Positions 16,210 through 25,448 of a stretch of DNA of 64,000 nucleotides are shown one piece after another. Within the stretch, counting starts at the first letter, position 1, and every line of letters begins with the position of its first letter. The stretch is from Vallicoccus soli. GTDB lineage: Bacteria; Actinomycetota; Actinomycetes; Motilibacterales; Motilibacteraceae. Below the pieces are notes generated by a model, which had not been told where the DNA came from, searched no databases, and worked only from the letters and a program-made list of their open reading frames with translations. The translations under genes and the position numbers were made by a program. Location: positions 23,656 through 87,655 of the forward strand of contig NZ_QZEZ01000012.1 in assembly GCF_003594885.1 (NCBI RefSeq), written 5' to 3'.

Positions 16210-19200
16210 TCAGCCCTCGAGGTCGCCCTCCAGCTCGAGGTAGACCTGCTGCAGCGCCTCGAGGGTCGCGGCGTCGGGCTCCGCCCAGAGCCCGCGGTCG
16301 GCGGCCTCCAGGAGGCGCTCGGCGATGCCGCGCAGCGCCCAGGGGTTGGAGCGGCGCATGAACTCGCCGACCTGCTCGTCGAGGACGTACGACCGGGCGA
16401 GCTGCTCGTACATCCAGTCGTCGACGACGCCGGCGGTGGCGTCGTAGCCGAAGAGGTAGTCGACGGTGGCGGCCATCTCGAAGGCGCCCTTGTACCCGTG
16501 GCGCTGCATGGCCGACACCCACTTGGGGTTGACCACGCGCGCGCGGAAGACCCGGTGCGTCTCCTCCCCCAGCGTGCGGGTCCGCACCGCCGAGGGCACC
16601 GCGGAGTCGCCGACGTACGCGGCGGGCGAGCGGCCGGTGAGGTGGCGCACCGTGGCGACCATGCCGCCGTGGTACTGGAAGTAGTCGTCGGAGTCGACGA
16701 TGTCGTGCTCGCGGGTGTCCTGGTTCTTCGCGGCCACCGAGATGCGGCGGAACGCGCTCTCCATGTCGGAGCGCGCCTCGCGCCCGTCGAGCCCACGGCC
16801 GTAGGCGTAGCCGCCCCAGACCGCGTACACCTCGGCGAGGTCGGCGTCGGTGCGCCAGTTGCGGGCGTCGACGAGCGGGAGGAGCCCGGCGCCGTACGCC
16901 CCGGGCTTGGAGCCGAAGATGCGGGACGTGGCGCGGCGGCGGTCGCCGTGCGCGGCGCTGTCCTCGTCGGCGTGCGCCTTGAGGTAGTTGTCCTCCGGCG
17001 CCTCGTCGAGCTCGGCCACGGCGCGCACCGCGTCGTCGATGAGCGCGACGACGTGCGGGAAGGCGTCGCGGAAGAAGCCCGAGATCCGCACGGTCACGTC
17101 GATGCGCGGCCGGCCGAGCTCGGCGAGGGGCACGACCTCGAAGCCGGTGACGCGCCGCGAGGCGTCGTCCCACGTCGGGCGGCAGCCGAGCAGCGCCAGC
17201 ACCTCGGCGATGTCGTCGCCCTGCGTGCGCATCGCGGACGTGCCCCAGACGGTGAGGCCGACCGAGCGCGGGTGCTCGCCGGTGTCGGCGAGGTGCCGGG
17301 CGACGAGCGAGTCGGCCAGCGCGACGCCGACGTCCCAGGCGTTGCGCGACGGGATCGCCTTCGGGTCGACCGAGTAGAAGTTGCGGCCCGTCGGCAGCAC
17401 GTTGACCAGGCCGCGCGTGGGCGAGCCCGACGGCCCCGCCTCGACGAAGCGGCCCTCGAGGGCGCGCAGCACGTTGGCGACCTCGTCGGTCGTGCGGTCC
17501 AGCCGCGGCACGAGCTCCTCGACGGCGAACCGCAGCACCGCCTCCACCGCCGGGACGTCCGCCCCCAGCACCTTGCGCACCACGGCCTCGGGGTCGCGGT
17601 CGTGGCGCAGCAGCGCCACCAGCTCGAGCGCCTGGTCGTCGAGGCGGTCGACGGCGGCGGACGCGCGGACCCGCCCGGCGTCCTCGTCGCCGTGCCGCAG
17701 CGCGTCGGGCACGGCCACGAGGGCGCCCGGCTCCGCGAGCAGGTCGGCCTCGGAGAGGCCGTGGTGCTCGGCAAGCGCTGTCCTGATGCCGGGCAGCGCG
17801 CCGTGGCGGCCGCCCCAGACCTGGGAGGACCGCAGCACCGACAGCACGAGGTTGTCCTGCGCCTCGTCCTGCGGGGCCGCGCCGAGCACGTGCAGCCCGT
17901 CGCGGATGAGGACGTCCTTGACCTCGCACAGGTAGCCGTCGACGTGCAGGACGAAGTCGTCGAACTCGTCCTCGCCGGGCATCTCCTCCTGGTGGAGGTC
18001 GTGGTGCAGCTGGGCGGCCTGGATGAGCGTCCAGATCTGCGCCCGCAGCGTGGGCACCTTGTCCGGGTCGAGCGCCTGGACGGTGGCGTACTCGTCGAGG
18101 AGCTGCTCGAGGCGGGCCATGTCGCCGTACGAGTCCGCCCGGGCCATCGGCGGGACGAGGTGGTCGACGACGACGGCGTGCCCGCGGCGCTTGGCCTGCG
18201 TGCCCTCGCCCGGGTCGTTGACGATGAACGGGTAGACCAGCGGCAGGTCGCCCAGCACCGCGTCGGGCGCGCACTCCGCGGACAGCCCGAGGCCCTTGCC
18301 CGGCAGCCACTCCAGCGTGCCGTGCTTGCCGAGGTGCACCACCGCGTCGGCGCCGAAGGAGGCGTCGAGCCACCGGTACGCCGCGAGGTAGTGGTGCGAC
18401 GGCGGCAGGTCGGGGTCGTGGTAGATCGCGACCGGGTTCTCGCCGAAGCCCCGGGGCGGTTGCACGAGCAGGACCACGTCGCCGTACACCTGCGCGGCGA
18501 GGACGATGTCGTCGCCGTCCACGTAGAGCGAGCCGGGCGGCTCGCCCCACGCCGCGACGACGGCCTCGCGCAGCGGCGCGGGCAGGGCGGCGAACCACTC
18601 CTCGTACTGCCTGAGGGGCACCCTCACGGGGTTGGCGGCGAGCTGCTCCTCCGTCAGCCACTCCACGTCGTGCCCGCCGGCGGCGATGAGCCGGTGCACG
18701 AGCTCGTCGCCGTCCTCGGGGAACCCGTCGACGCGGTAGCCCGCGCCGCGCAGCGCGCGCAGCAGCGCGACCGCCGAGGCCGGGGTGTCGAGGCCGACGG
18801 CGTTGCCGACGCGCGCGTGCTTGGTCGGGTACGAGGAGAGGACCAGCCCCAGCTTCTTGCCCGCGGCCGGCGTGCCGCGCAGCCGCGCCTGGCGCACCGC
18901 GATCCCCGCCACCCGCGCGGCGCGCTCGGGGTCGGCGACGTAGACCGGCACCCCGTCGGGCCCGGACTCCTTGAACGAGAACGGCACCCCGACGATGCGC
19001 CCGTCGAACTCCGGCACCGCGACCTGCATGGCGGCGTCCATCGGCGAGAGCGCCGCGTCGGACGCCTCCCACTGGGCGCGGGACGTGGTGAGGCACAGCC
19101 CCTGCACGACCGGCACGTCGAGCGCCCGCAGCGCGCCCGCGTCCCACGCCTCGTCGTCGCCACCCGCGCTCGCGTCGGCCGCGCGGGTGCCGCCCGCCGC

Positions 19201-19848
19201 GAGCACCGTCGTCACGAGCGCGTCCGCGCGGCCGAGGAGCCCGAGCAGGTCGGGCCCCACCTCGCGCAGCGACGCGCAGAAGACCGGCAGGGCGTTGGCA
19301 CCCTGCGCCTCGACCGCGTCGCACAGCGCCTCGACGAACGCGGTGTTGCCGCTCAGCGCGTGCGCCCGGTAGAGCACCACGCCGACGGTCGGCCGGTCGG
19401 GCGCCTGCACCCGGTCGCCGAGGACCCCGTGCAGCGGCATCTCCCGCGGCGGGGCGAAGCCCTCCCCGGTGAGCAGCAGCGTGTCCGAGAGGAAGGCGGC
19501 GAGCTCGCGGAGGTTGTCGACGCCGCCCTCGCGCAGGTACGCGAGCACCTCGGTCGCCACGCCCGCGGGCACCGTCGAGAGCGCCATGAGCTCGGCGTCG
19601 GGGGCGGCCTCGCCGCCGAGCACGACGGCCGGGACGCCGCTCGCCAGCACCGCGTCGAGGCCGGCCTCCCAGGTGCGGCGGCCGCCGAGGAGCCGTACGA
19701 CGACCGCGCTCGCCCCGCCGAGCAGCGCCGCGACCTCCTCGGGGGACGTGCGGGAGGGGTTCGCGGTGCGCCAGCCCGCGCCGCTCGAGCGGGCGGCGAG
19801 CAGCTCGGTGTCGGCGGTGGACAGGAGCACGGGCACGGCGGTCGTCAC
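16210..19848 (-). CDS. cobN: Cobaltochelatase large subunit CobN
   Basis: Porphyrin-binding large subunit of ATP-dependent cobaltochelatase, inserting cobalt into hydrogenobyrinic acid a,c-diamide in the oxygen-dependent pathway. 1212 residues, typical for CobN/BchH. Recognisable stretches include VVLYRAHALSGNTAFVEALC, KHARVGNAVGLDTPASAV, YHDPDLPPSHHYLAAYRWL, HLGKHGTLEWLPGKGLGLS and the C-terminal FGYDATAGVVDDWMYEQLAR. The GTG at 19848 is preferred; an in-frame ATG at 19893 would add 15 low-complexity residues overlapping the divergent lipoprotein gene. The motor partner is probably the ChlI-ChlD fusion at 5.8-7.9 kb. No riboswitch is visible upstream. Confidence 0.95.
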   Translation of the reverse strand: MTTAVPVLLSTADTELLAARSSGAGWRTANPSRTSPEEVAALLGGASAVVVRLLGGRRTWEAGLDAVLASGVPAVVLGGEAAPDAELMALSTVPAGVATEVLAYLREGGVDNLRELAAFLSDTLLLTGEGFAPPREMPLHGVLGDRVQAPDRPTVGVVLYRAHALSGNTAFVEALCDAVEAQGANALPVFCASLREVGPDLLGLLGRADALVTTVLAAGGTRAADASAGGDDEAWDAGALRALDVPVVQGLCLTTSRAQWEASDAALSPMDAAMQVAVPEFDGRIVGVPFSFKESGPDGVPVYVADPERAARVAGIAVRQARLRGTPAAGKKLGLVLSSYPTKHARVGNAVGLDTPASAVALLRALRGAGYRVDGFPEDGDELVHRLIAAGGHDVEWLTEEQLAANPVRVPLRQYEEWFAALPAPLREAVVAAWGEPPGSLYVDGDDIVLAAQVYGDVVLLVQPPRGFGENPVAIYHDPDLPPSHHYLAAYRWLDASFGADAVVHLGKHGTLEWLPGKGLGLSAECAPDAVLGDLPLVYPFIVNDPGEGTQAKRRGHAVVVDHLVPPMARADSYGDMARLEQLLDEYATVQALDPDKVPTLRAQIWTLIQAAQLHHDLHQEEMPGEDEFDDFVLHVDGYLCEVKDVLIRDGLHVLGAAPQDEAQDNLVLSVLRSSQVWGGRHGALPGIRTALAEHHGLSEADLLAEPGALVAVPDALRHGDEDAGRVRASAAVDRLDDQALELVALLRHDRDPEAVVRKVLGADVPAVEAVLRFAVEELVPRLDRTTDEVANVLRALEGRFVEAGPSGSPTRGLVNVLPTGRNFYSVDPKAIPSRNAWDVGVALADSLVARHLADTGEHPRSVGLTVWGTSAMRTQGDDIAEVLALLGCRPTWDDASRRVTGFEVVPLAELGRPRIDVTVRISGFFRDAFPHVVALIDDAVRAVAELDEAPEDNYLKAHADEDSAAHGDRRRATSRIFGSKPGAYGAGLLPLVDARNWRTDADLAEVYAVWGGYAYGRGLDGREARSDMESAFRRISVAAKNQDTREHDIVDSDDYFQYHGGMVATVRHLTGRSPAAYVGDSAVPSAVRTRTLGEETHRVFRARVVNPKWVSAMQRHGYKGAFEMAATVDYLFGYDATAGVVDDWMYEQLARSYVLDEQVGEFMRRSNPWALRGIAERLLEAADRGLWAEPDAATLEALQQVYLELEGDLEG

Positions 19849-19886
19849 CGGCCCGATGCTAGGCCCGTGTGGCACGGTGGGCAGCG

Positions 19887-21140
19887 ATGGCACCGACGAG
19901 CGGGCACCGGCGGCACCACGAGCGCATGGTCGCGGCGGGGGTGGTGGTGGCGGGGCTGCTGGCCGGGTGCGGCGGCGGGGACCGGGCTGCGCCCGCCCCC
20001 GCCCCCGCCCCGGCGCCGCCCGCGACAGCGACCACGAGCCCGACCACGAGCCCGACCACGAGCCCGACCACGAGCCCGACGTCCACGCCCACCGCCACCC
20101 CCACCGCCGGCGACTGCGTCGACGCCGTCCTGACCGGGCTCTCCCCCCGCGACCGGGCGGCGCAGCTGCTGCTGCTCGGCGTGCCGGCGGAGGACCCGGC
20201 GGACGGGGCGGACCTCGTGGCGCAGCGGCAGCCGGGCGGGGTGTTCCTGTTCGGGCGCAACCGGGAGCGGCTGGCCGAGGTGCGCGCCGGGGTCGACGCG
20301 CTGCGGGGCGCGGCCGAGGTGCCGCTGCTCGTGGCCGCCGACCAGGAGGGCGGGCTCGTCGAGACGCTGCGCGGGCCCGACGCCCCCGACGCGCCCACCG
20401 CGCTCGAGCAGGGCGGCTGGTCCCCCGGCGAGCTGCGCCGCGAGGCCCGCTCGTGGGGCGAGGACCTGGCCCGCGCGGGAGTCGACCTCGACCTGGCCCC
20501 CGTCGCCGACACCGTGGCCGAGGAGGACGCGGACGACAACCCGCCGATCGGCGCGTTCGACCGGCAGTACGGCGACGACCCGGAGCGCGTCGGCCGCTCG
20601 GTGGCCGCGTTCGTCGAGGGGCTGCAGGGCGCCGGCGTGCTCGCGACGCTCAAGCACTTCCCCGGGCTCGGCCGGGTCGAGGTCAACACCGACACGGGCA
20701 CCGGCGCCGAGGACGGCGTGACGGACGCCGGGGACCCGTACCTCGGGCCGTTCCGCGACGGCATCGCCGCCGGCGCCGCGGCGGTCATGGTGAGCTCGGC
20801 GACGTACCCGCGGCTGGACCCCGACGACGTCGCGGCCTTCTCGCCCGAGGTCGTCACGGGGCTGCTGCGGGAGCGGCTCGGGTACGGCGGCCTCGTCGTC
20901 AGCGACGACCTCGGGCAGGCCGAGGCCGTCGCCGCCGTGCCACCCGGTGAGCGCGCCACCCGCTTCGTCGCCGCGGGCGGCGACCTCGTGCTGACCGTCG
21001 TCCCGTCCGACGCCGGGCCGATGGTGCGGGCGCTGCGCGACCGGGCCGCCGAGGACACCGCGTTCCGCGCCCGCCTCGACGAGGCCGTGCGGCACGTGCT
21101 CGAGGCCAAGCGCCGTGCGGGGCTGCTGCCCGGCTGCTGA
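19887..21140 (+). CDS. Glycoside hydrolase family 3 lipoprotein, NagZ-like
   Basis: Exported GH3 protein expected to act on N-acetylglucosaminyl-type glycosides outside the membrane. 417 residues from the ATG at 19887 (a GTG at 19869 and an ATG at 19926 are alternatives). An Arg-rich signal peptide ends in lipobox LLAGC (Cys28), followed by an Ala/Pro then (TTSP)n linker and the GH3 barrel with ADQEGG, KHFPGLG (near 256) and nucleophile motif VVSDDLG (Asp near 340). The NagZ His of the DSH loop is not visible; the segment reads NTDTG. Divergent from cobN with a 38-bp gap. Confidence 0.85.
   Translation: MAPTSGHRRHHERMVAAGVVVAGLLAGCGGGDRAAPAPAPAPAPPATATTSPTTSPTTSPTTSPTSTPTATPTAGDCVDAVLTGLSPRDRAAQLLLLGVPAEDPADGADLVAQRQPGGVFLFGRNRERLAEVRAGVDALRGAAEVPLLVAADQEGGLVETLRGPDAPDAPTALEQGGWSPGELRREARSWGEDLARAGVDLDLAPVADTVAEEDADDNPPIGAFDRQYGDDPERVGRSVAAFVEGLQGAGVLATLKHFPGLGRVEVNTDTGTGAEDGVTDAGDPYLGPFRDGIAAGAAAVMVSSATYPRLDPDDVAAFSPEVVTGLLRERLGYGGLVVSDDLGQAEAVAAVPPGERATRFVAAGGDLVLTVVPSDAGPMVRALRDRAAEDTAFRARLDEAVRHVLEAKRRAGLLPGC
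20030..20077 (+). repeat. 12-bp tandem repeat in the lipoprotein linker
   Basis: Four perfect copies of GACCACGAGCCC inside the GH3 lipoprotein gene encode a Thr-Thr-Ser-Pro spacer. Identical copies suggest recent slippage expansion. Confidence 0.85.
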
Positions 21141-21162
21141 CCCCACCCCCGGCGCCCGCGGC

Positions 21163-22848
21163 TCAGCCCGCGGCCTCCGGCAGGTCGCGGACGCGGGGGT
21201 CGCCGGCGTCGGCGTGGTAGTCCGCCTCGGCGGTGGCGTCGTCGACGGCCCGCCCGCGCAGCGCGAGGTTGACGAGGACGGCGACGACGACGTTGAGCAG
21301 CACGGCGAGGAAGCCCGCGTACACCTGGGCGTCCGTGCCGAGGCCGAGCTCGTCGAGCCGGAACGCCGAGCCGCCGAAGTGCTCGCGCACGACGACCGGC
21401 CCGTCCGGGGTGAACGCCGTCTGCGGGACCGTCCACAGCATCCAGGCCCCCGCAACGAGCCCGGCGGCCCACCCCGCGAGGAGCGCCTGCGGGCGGAACC
21501 ACGCGGTGCACAGGGCGATCCCGACCGCGGGCAGGGTCTGCAGGATGATGACGCCGCCGATGAGCTGCAGGTCGATGGAGAACTGCGGGTCGAGGGCGAG
21601 GATCGCGAGCAGCGCGCCGAGCTTGACCACGAGCGAGGCGAGCTTGCTGGAGCGGGCCTCCTGCGCCGGCGTGGCGTCCTTGTTGAGGTACTCCTTGTAG
21701 ACGTTGCGGGTCCACAGGTTCGCCGCCGCGATGGACATGATCGCCGCGGGGACGAGCGCGCCGATCGCCACCGCGGCGAAGGCGAAGCCCGCGAACCAGT
21801 CCGGGAACATCTGCTCGAAGAGCAGCGGCACCACCGTGTTGGAGTCCGCGCGCGGGCCGACCGGCGTGCCGTCGACCCCGACGAGCTCGCCGGACGTCAG
21901 CGGCGTCACGCCCGCAGCGATCGCCATGTAGCCGAGCAGGGCCAGGAGGCCGAGCAGGAAGGTGTACGCGGGCAGCGCGGCCATGTTGCGCTTGATGGTG
22001 TCGCGGCTGCGGGCGGCGAGGACGCCGGTCAGCGAGTGCGGGTAGAGGAACAGCGCGAGCGCCGAGCCGAGCGCGAGGGTGGCGTACTGCAGCTGCGCCG
22101 GGCCGCCGAGGACGACGCCGTCGCCGGGGTTGGGGCTGGCCGCGAACTTCTCCTCCGCGGCCGCGAAGATGCCGTCCCACCCGCCGACCTGCGAGGGGAT
22201 GTAGAGCACCGCGACGAGGATGACGACGTAGATGAGCGAGTCCTTGACGAAGGCGATGAGCGCCGGGGCGCGCAGCCCGCTGTTGTACGTGTAGGCCGCG
22301 AGCACCGCGAACGCCAGGACGATCGGCAGCTCGCCCTCGATGCCCATCGTCTTCAGCACCGCCTCGATGCCGACGAGCTGCAGGGCGATGTACGGCATCG
22401 TCGCCACGATCCCGGTCACGGCGACCGCCAGCGCGAGGGTCGGCGAGCCGGAGCGGGCGCGCACGAAGTCGGCCGGCGTGACGTACCCGTGGACGTGGCT
22501 CACCGACCAGAGCCGGATGAGGACGAGGAAGACGATCGGGTACACGACGATCGTGTACGGCACCGCGAAGAACCCGGCGGCCCCGGCGCCGAAGACGAGC
22601 GCGGGGACCGCGACGAAGGTGTACGCGGTGTAGAGGTCGCCGCCGACGAGGAACCAGGTGATCCAGCCGCCGAAGCTGCGCCCGCCGAGCCCCCACTCGT
22701 CGAGGTGCTCCATCGTGGCGGCGCGCCGCCACCGCGAGGCCAGGAACCCCATGACGGTGACGAGGAGGAAGAGCGCCAGGAAGACGGTCATCTCGCCCGC
22801 GTCGATCCCGCCCGGGTCGACCGCCTCCGCGGCCAGCAGCGGGGTCAC
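21163..22848 (-). CDS. Sodium:solute symporter family protein, monocarboxylate-type
   Basis: A 561-residue inner-membrane secondary transporter with about thirteen hydrophobic segments. Family-typical stretches are WGLGGRSFGGWITWFLVGGDLYTAYTF near the N terminus, AYTYNSGLRAPALIAFVKDS mid-protein and ALVPAAIMSIAAANLWTRNVY. Pairing with an upstream small DUF3311 protein is characteristic of the MctP-like monocarboxylate/acetate permease branch. The GTG start at 22848 overlaps the DUF3311 stop (GTGA). Substrate is inferred from family and pairing, not demonstrated. Confidence 0.9.
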   Translation of the reverse strand: MTPLLAAEAVDPGGIDAGEMTVFLALFLLVTVMGFLASRWRRAATMEHLDEWGLGGRSFGGWITWFLVGGDLYTAYTFVAVPALVFGAGAAGFFAVPYTIVVYPIVFLVLIRLWSVSHVHGYVTPADFVRARSGSPTLALAVAVTGIVATMPYIALQLVGIEAVLKTMGIEGELPIVLAFAVLAAYTYNSGLRAPALIAFVKDSLIYVVILVAVLYIPSQVGGWDGIFAAAEEKFAASPNPGDGVVLGGPAQLQYATLALGSALALFLYPHSLTGVLAARSRDTIKRNMAALPAYTFLLGLLALLGYMAIAAGVTPLTSGELVGVDGTPVGPRADSNTVVPLLFEQMFPDWFAGFAFAAVAIGALVPAAIMSIAAANLWTRNVYKEYLNKDATPAQEARSSKLASLVVKLGALLAILALDPQFSIDLQLIGGVIILQTLPAVGIALCTAWFRPQALLAGWAAGLVAGAWMLWTVPQTAFTPDGPVVVREHFGGSAFRLDELGLGTDAQVYAGFLAVLLNVVVAVLVNLALRGRAVDDATAEADYHADAGDPRVRDLPEAAG

Positions 22849-23084
22849 CGCCGGTCCCCGCGGTGCGCCCGGTAGACGACGACGGTGCACGCGACGCCGA
22901 CCGGGATGGCGAGCATCTGCCACCAGTAGAAGAACGGGATCCCCGCCAGCTCCGGGTCGACCCGGTTGTAGAGCGGCGGGACGAGGACGAGCGCGCACGG
23001 GACGACGAGCAGCCAGTTCAGCGGGTGCGTGTCGGACCGCCGGCGCGGCGGCGTCGGGTCGGGGGCAGCCACGGCGACCTCCAT
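22845..23084 (-). CDS. DUF3311 small membrane protein, partner of the symporter
   Basis: A 79-residue protein with two transmembrane helices: LNWLLVVPCALVLVPPLYNR, then FFYWWQMLAIPVGVACTVVVY. The motif P-x-L-Y-N-R and the aromatic F-F-Y-W-W-Q segment are typical of DUF3311 proteins that accompany SSS-family permeases. ATG at 23084; the stop overlaps the symporter GTG. It probably assists insertion or stability of the symporter, by analogy with other small partner subunits. Confidence 0.88.
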   Translation of the reverse strand: MEVAVAAPDPTPPRRRSDTHPLNWLLVVPCALVLVPPLYNRVDPELAGIPFFYWWQMLAIPVGVACTVVVYRAHRGDRR

Positions 23085-23155
23085 CGGTCGGGCGTCCGGT
23101 CGGTGCCGCAGCACGCTACTGCCGGTGACGAGCCGTACCGCCGCGCCGCGCCGCC

Positions 23156-24157
23156 TCACTCGAGCAGCGGGTGCACCACCCCGTACGCCAGCGCGCCGAC
23201 GAGCGCGGCCATCGGGATCGTGAGGAACCAGGCCGCCACGATGGTCCGCGCCACCCCCCAGCGGACCGCCGAGAGCCGCCGCGTCGCACCGGCGCCCATG
23301 ATCGCCGAGGTGATGGTGTGCGTCGTCGAGACCGGCGCCTCGAAGACGAAGGCCGTCGTGTAGAGCACGCCCGCGGCAGTGGACTCGGCGGCGAACCCCC
23401 GTGCCGGGTCGAGCTCGATGATCCGCCGGCCGAGGGTGCGCATGATCCGCCAGCCGCCGGCGTACGTGCCCAGGCTGATCGCCGCCGCCGCCGCGAGCAC
23501 CACCCAGACCGGGATGTGGTCGGTGCTGGTCTGGTAGCCGCCCGCCACGAGCGCCAGGACGATGACGCCCATCGTCTTCTGCGCGTCCTGCAGCCCGTGC
23601 CCCAGCGCCATCGCCGCCGCGCTCACGGTCTGCGCGTAGCGGAAGCGCCGGTTGGTGCGGTGCGGGTTGGCGCGGCGGAACAGCCAGAGGATGCCGAGCA
23701 TGAGGGCGAACGCGATCCCGAAGCCGACCAGAGGCGACACCACCATCGGCACGACGACCTTGTCCACGACGTGCGCCCAGCTCACGTCCGTCGACGAGGC
23801 CAGGCCGGCCCCCACGAGCCCGCCGATGAGCGCGTGGGACGAGGACGACGGCAGGCCGAACCACCAGGTGACGAGGTTCCAGGTGATGGCCCCGAGCAGC
23901 GCGGCCATCACCACGACCATGCCGGGGACCCCGACCTCGATGTCGAGGATCTCGCCGATGGTGCGCGCGACCCCCTGCCCCAGGAACGCCCCCACGAAGT
24001 TCATCACCGCGGCCATGAGCAGCGCGGCGCCCGGCGTGAGCGCCCGGGTGGACACCGAGGTGGCGATGGCGTTCGCGGCGTCGTGGAAGCCGTTGGTGTA
24101 GTCGAACCCCAGCGCGACGACGACCACGCAGACGACGATGACGAGCTCCACCGTCAC
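23156..24157 (-). CDS. Inorganic phosphate transporter, PiT family
   Basis: Low-affinity phosphate permease of 333 residues with about ten membrane helices. The PiT signature GFDYTNGFHDAANAIAT lies at 17-33, and its internal-duplication counterpart AMALGHGLQDAQKTMGV lies in the second half, together with GLPSSSSHALIGGL and APVSTTHTITSAIMGAG. The GTG start at 24157 overlaps the DUF47 stop (GTGA). The DUF47-PiT pair is a common phosphate import module, here possibly under a PHO-box-like repeat upstream of DUF47. Confidence 0.95.
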   Translation of the reverse strand: MTVELVIVVCVVVVALGFDYTNGFHDAANAIATSVSTRALTPGAALLMAAVMNFVGAFLGQGVARTIGEILDIEVGVPGMVVVMAALLGAITWNLVTWWFGLPSSSSHALIGGLVGAGLASSTDVSWAHVVDKVVVPMVVSPLVGFGIAFALMLGILWLFRRANPHRTNRRFRYAQTVSAAAMALGHGLQDAQKTMGVIVLALVAGGYQTSTDHIPVWVVLAAAAAISLGTYAGGWRIMRTLGRRIIELDPARGFAAESTAAGVLYTTAFVFEAPVSTTHTITSAIMGAGATRRLSAVRWGVARTIVAAWFLTIPMAALVGALAYGVVHPLLE

Positions 24158-24783
24158 GACTCCTTGACGGCGATCGACTCCACCGTGTGGGCCACGCGCT
24201 CGAACGCGTCGGCGCAGTCCTCCAGCTCCTCGACGACGTCCTTGAGCTTGAGCAGCTCGATGGCGTCGTACATGCCGCTGAACAGGGTGGCCATGAGACG
24301 CCGGTACGACTGGTCGGCCTCGTTCTCCAGGCGGTTGACCTCGATCCAGTACTCGCTGAGGTCCCCCGGCGAGCGCAGCCGCCCCATCGCCTCCGCGGTG
24401 ACGTACGCCGCCCGCTCCAGCAGGTCGACCTGCTGGCTCACCTCCGGCGGCAGCTCGCGCGGTCGGTAGAGCACGACGAGGTCGGCGGCTGCGTCCATGT
24501 GGTCCATGACGTCGTCGAGCCGGCTCGCCAGGTCGTAGATGTCGGAGCGGTCGAACGGCGTGACGAACGTCGAGTTCACCGCCCGCAGGATCTCGTGCGT
24601 GACCTCGTCCCCGGCGTGCTCCGCCGCGCGCATCTCCTGCGCGATCGCCGGCCGGTCGTCGGGCGCCGCCGCGACGAGGCGGCACAGCAGCCTCGCCCCG
24701 GTCACGTGCGTCTGCGCCGAGCGGGCGAACAGGTCGTAGAACCGGTCGTCCCGCGGGGTGAACCGCCCCAGGAGCCTCGCCAC
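24154..24783 (-). CDS. DUF47 (PhoU-like) protein, regulator of PiT phosphate transport
   Basis: A 209-residue all-helical PhoU-like protein. Family-typical segments are FYDLFARSAQTHVTGARLL near the N terminus, AEHAGDEVTHEIL, and FVTPFDRSDIYDLASRLDDV, whose acidic residues bind metal in homologues. The GTG at 24783 was chosen for the Shine-Dalgarno GGAGGTGG just upstream; the longer open frame contains only non-family sequence. Translationally coupled to the PiT gene. It probably tunes phosphate uptake. Confidence 0.92.
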   Translation of the reverse strand: MARLLGRFTPRDDRFYDLFARSAQTHVTGARLLCRLVAAAPDDRPAIAQEMRAAEHAGDEVTHEILRAVNSTFVTPFDRSDIYDLASRLDDVMDHMDAAADLVVLYRPRELPPEVSQQVDLLERAAYVTAEAMGRLRSPGDLSEYWIEVNRLENEADQSYRRLMATLFSGMYDAIELLKLKDVVEELEDCADAFERVAHTVESIAVKES

Positions 24784-24820
24784 GTGCACCACCTCCGGGC
24801 GGCGCACTACCCCGCAGGCG

Positions 24821-24853
24821 CGCCACCACCCGTCCACCGGTCCGTCACCTGGC
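24821..24853. promoter_or_regulatory. Three 11-bp CACC direct repeats resembling a PHO box
   Basis: Consecutive 11-mers CGCCACCACCC, GTCCACCGGTC and CGTCACCTGGC lie 38-70 bases upstream of the DUF47-PiT start. Actinobacterial PhoP boxes are 11-bp direct repeats with core GTTCACC; the units match 4, 6 and 5 of 7 core bases. The location before phosphate transport genes fits, but chance is not excluded at this GC. Confidence 0.35.
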
Positions 24854-24931
24854 GTACGGCCGCCGTCCTCCCCCGCGCCACCGGGCGCCCGGCCCCTGGG
24901 CCGCGCCCGCCGCGAGGGGCAGGATGGGCCC

Positions 24932-25444
24932 GTGCCGCCGTTCCCGGACCCCACCGGCCCGCCCGCCCCGCGGGCGCAGGTCCTGCTCGGCTACCTCGAC
25001 TACTTCCGCGGGGTCCTCGCCGAGAAGGTCGCCGACCTGCCGGAGGAGGACGCCCGCACGAGCCGGCTGCCCTCCGGCTGGAGCCCCCTGGAGCTCGTGC
25101 ACCACCTGGTCCACGTGGAGCGGCGCTGGCTCGACTGGGGCTTCGAGGGCCGCGACGTCGGGGACCCCTGGGCCGACCGGCGCGACGGGCGGTGGCACGT
25201 GCCCGAGGCCCTGTCGGGCGCGGACGTGCTCGCGCTGCTCGAGGAGCGCGGCCGCCTCACCCGCGCCGTCGTGGAGCGGCACGCGCTCGACGAGGTCGGC
25301 GCGCCGAGCGGGCGCTGGGAGGGCGCCGACCCGCCCGCGCTGGAGCGCGTCCTGCTCCACCTGCTGCAGGAGCACGCGCGCCACGCGGGCCACCTCGACG
25401 TCGTGCGCGAGCTCGTCGACGGGCGCACCGGCGAGGACGGCTAG
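24932..25444 (+). CDS. DinB/DUF664-family protein
   Basis: A 170-residue four-helix-bundle protein. Candidate metal ligands are His residues in LVHHLVHVERRWLDW (about 51-65) and in LQEHARHAGHLDVVRE near the C terminus, the arrangement of the DinB/YfiT/DUF664 superfamily. In actinobacteria such proteins include mycothiol-dependent enzymes; a specific reaction cannot be assigned. The GTG at 24932 follows a CGAGGGGCAGGA purine stretch. Divergent from the DUF47-PiT operon. Confidence 0.82.
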   Translation: MPPFPDPTGPPAPRAQVLLGYLDYFRGVLAEKVADLPEEDARTSRLPSGWSPLELVHHLVHVERRWLDWGFEGRDVGDPWADRRDGRWHVPEALSGADVLALLEERGRLTRAVVERHALDEVGAPSGRWEGADPPALERVLLHLLQEHARHAGHLDVVRELVDGRTGEDG

Positions 25445-25448
25445 GGAC

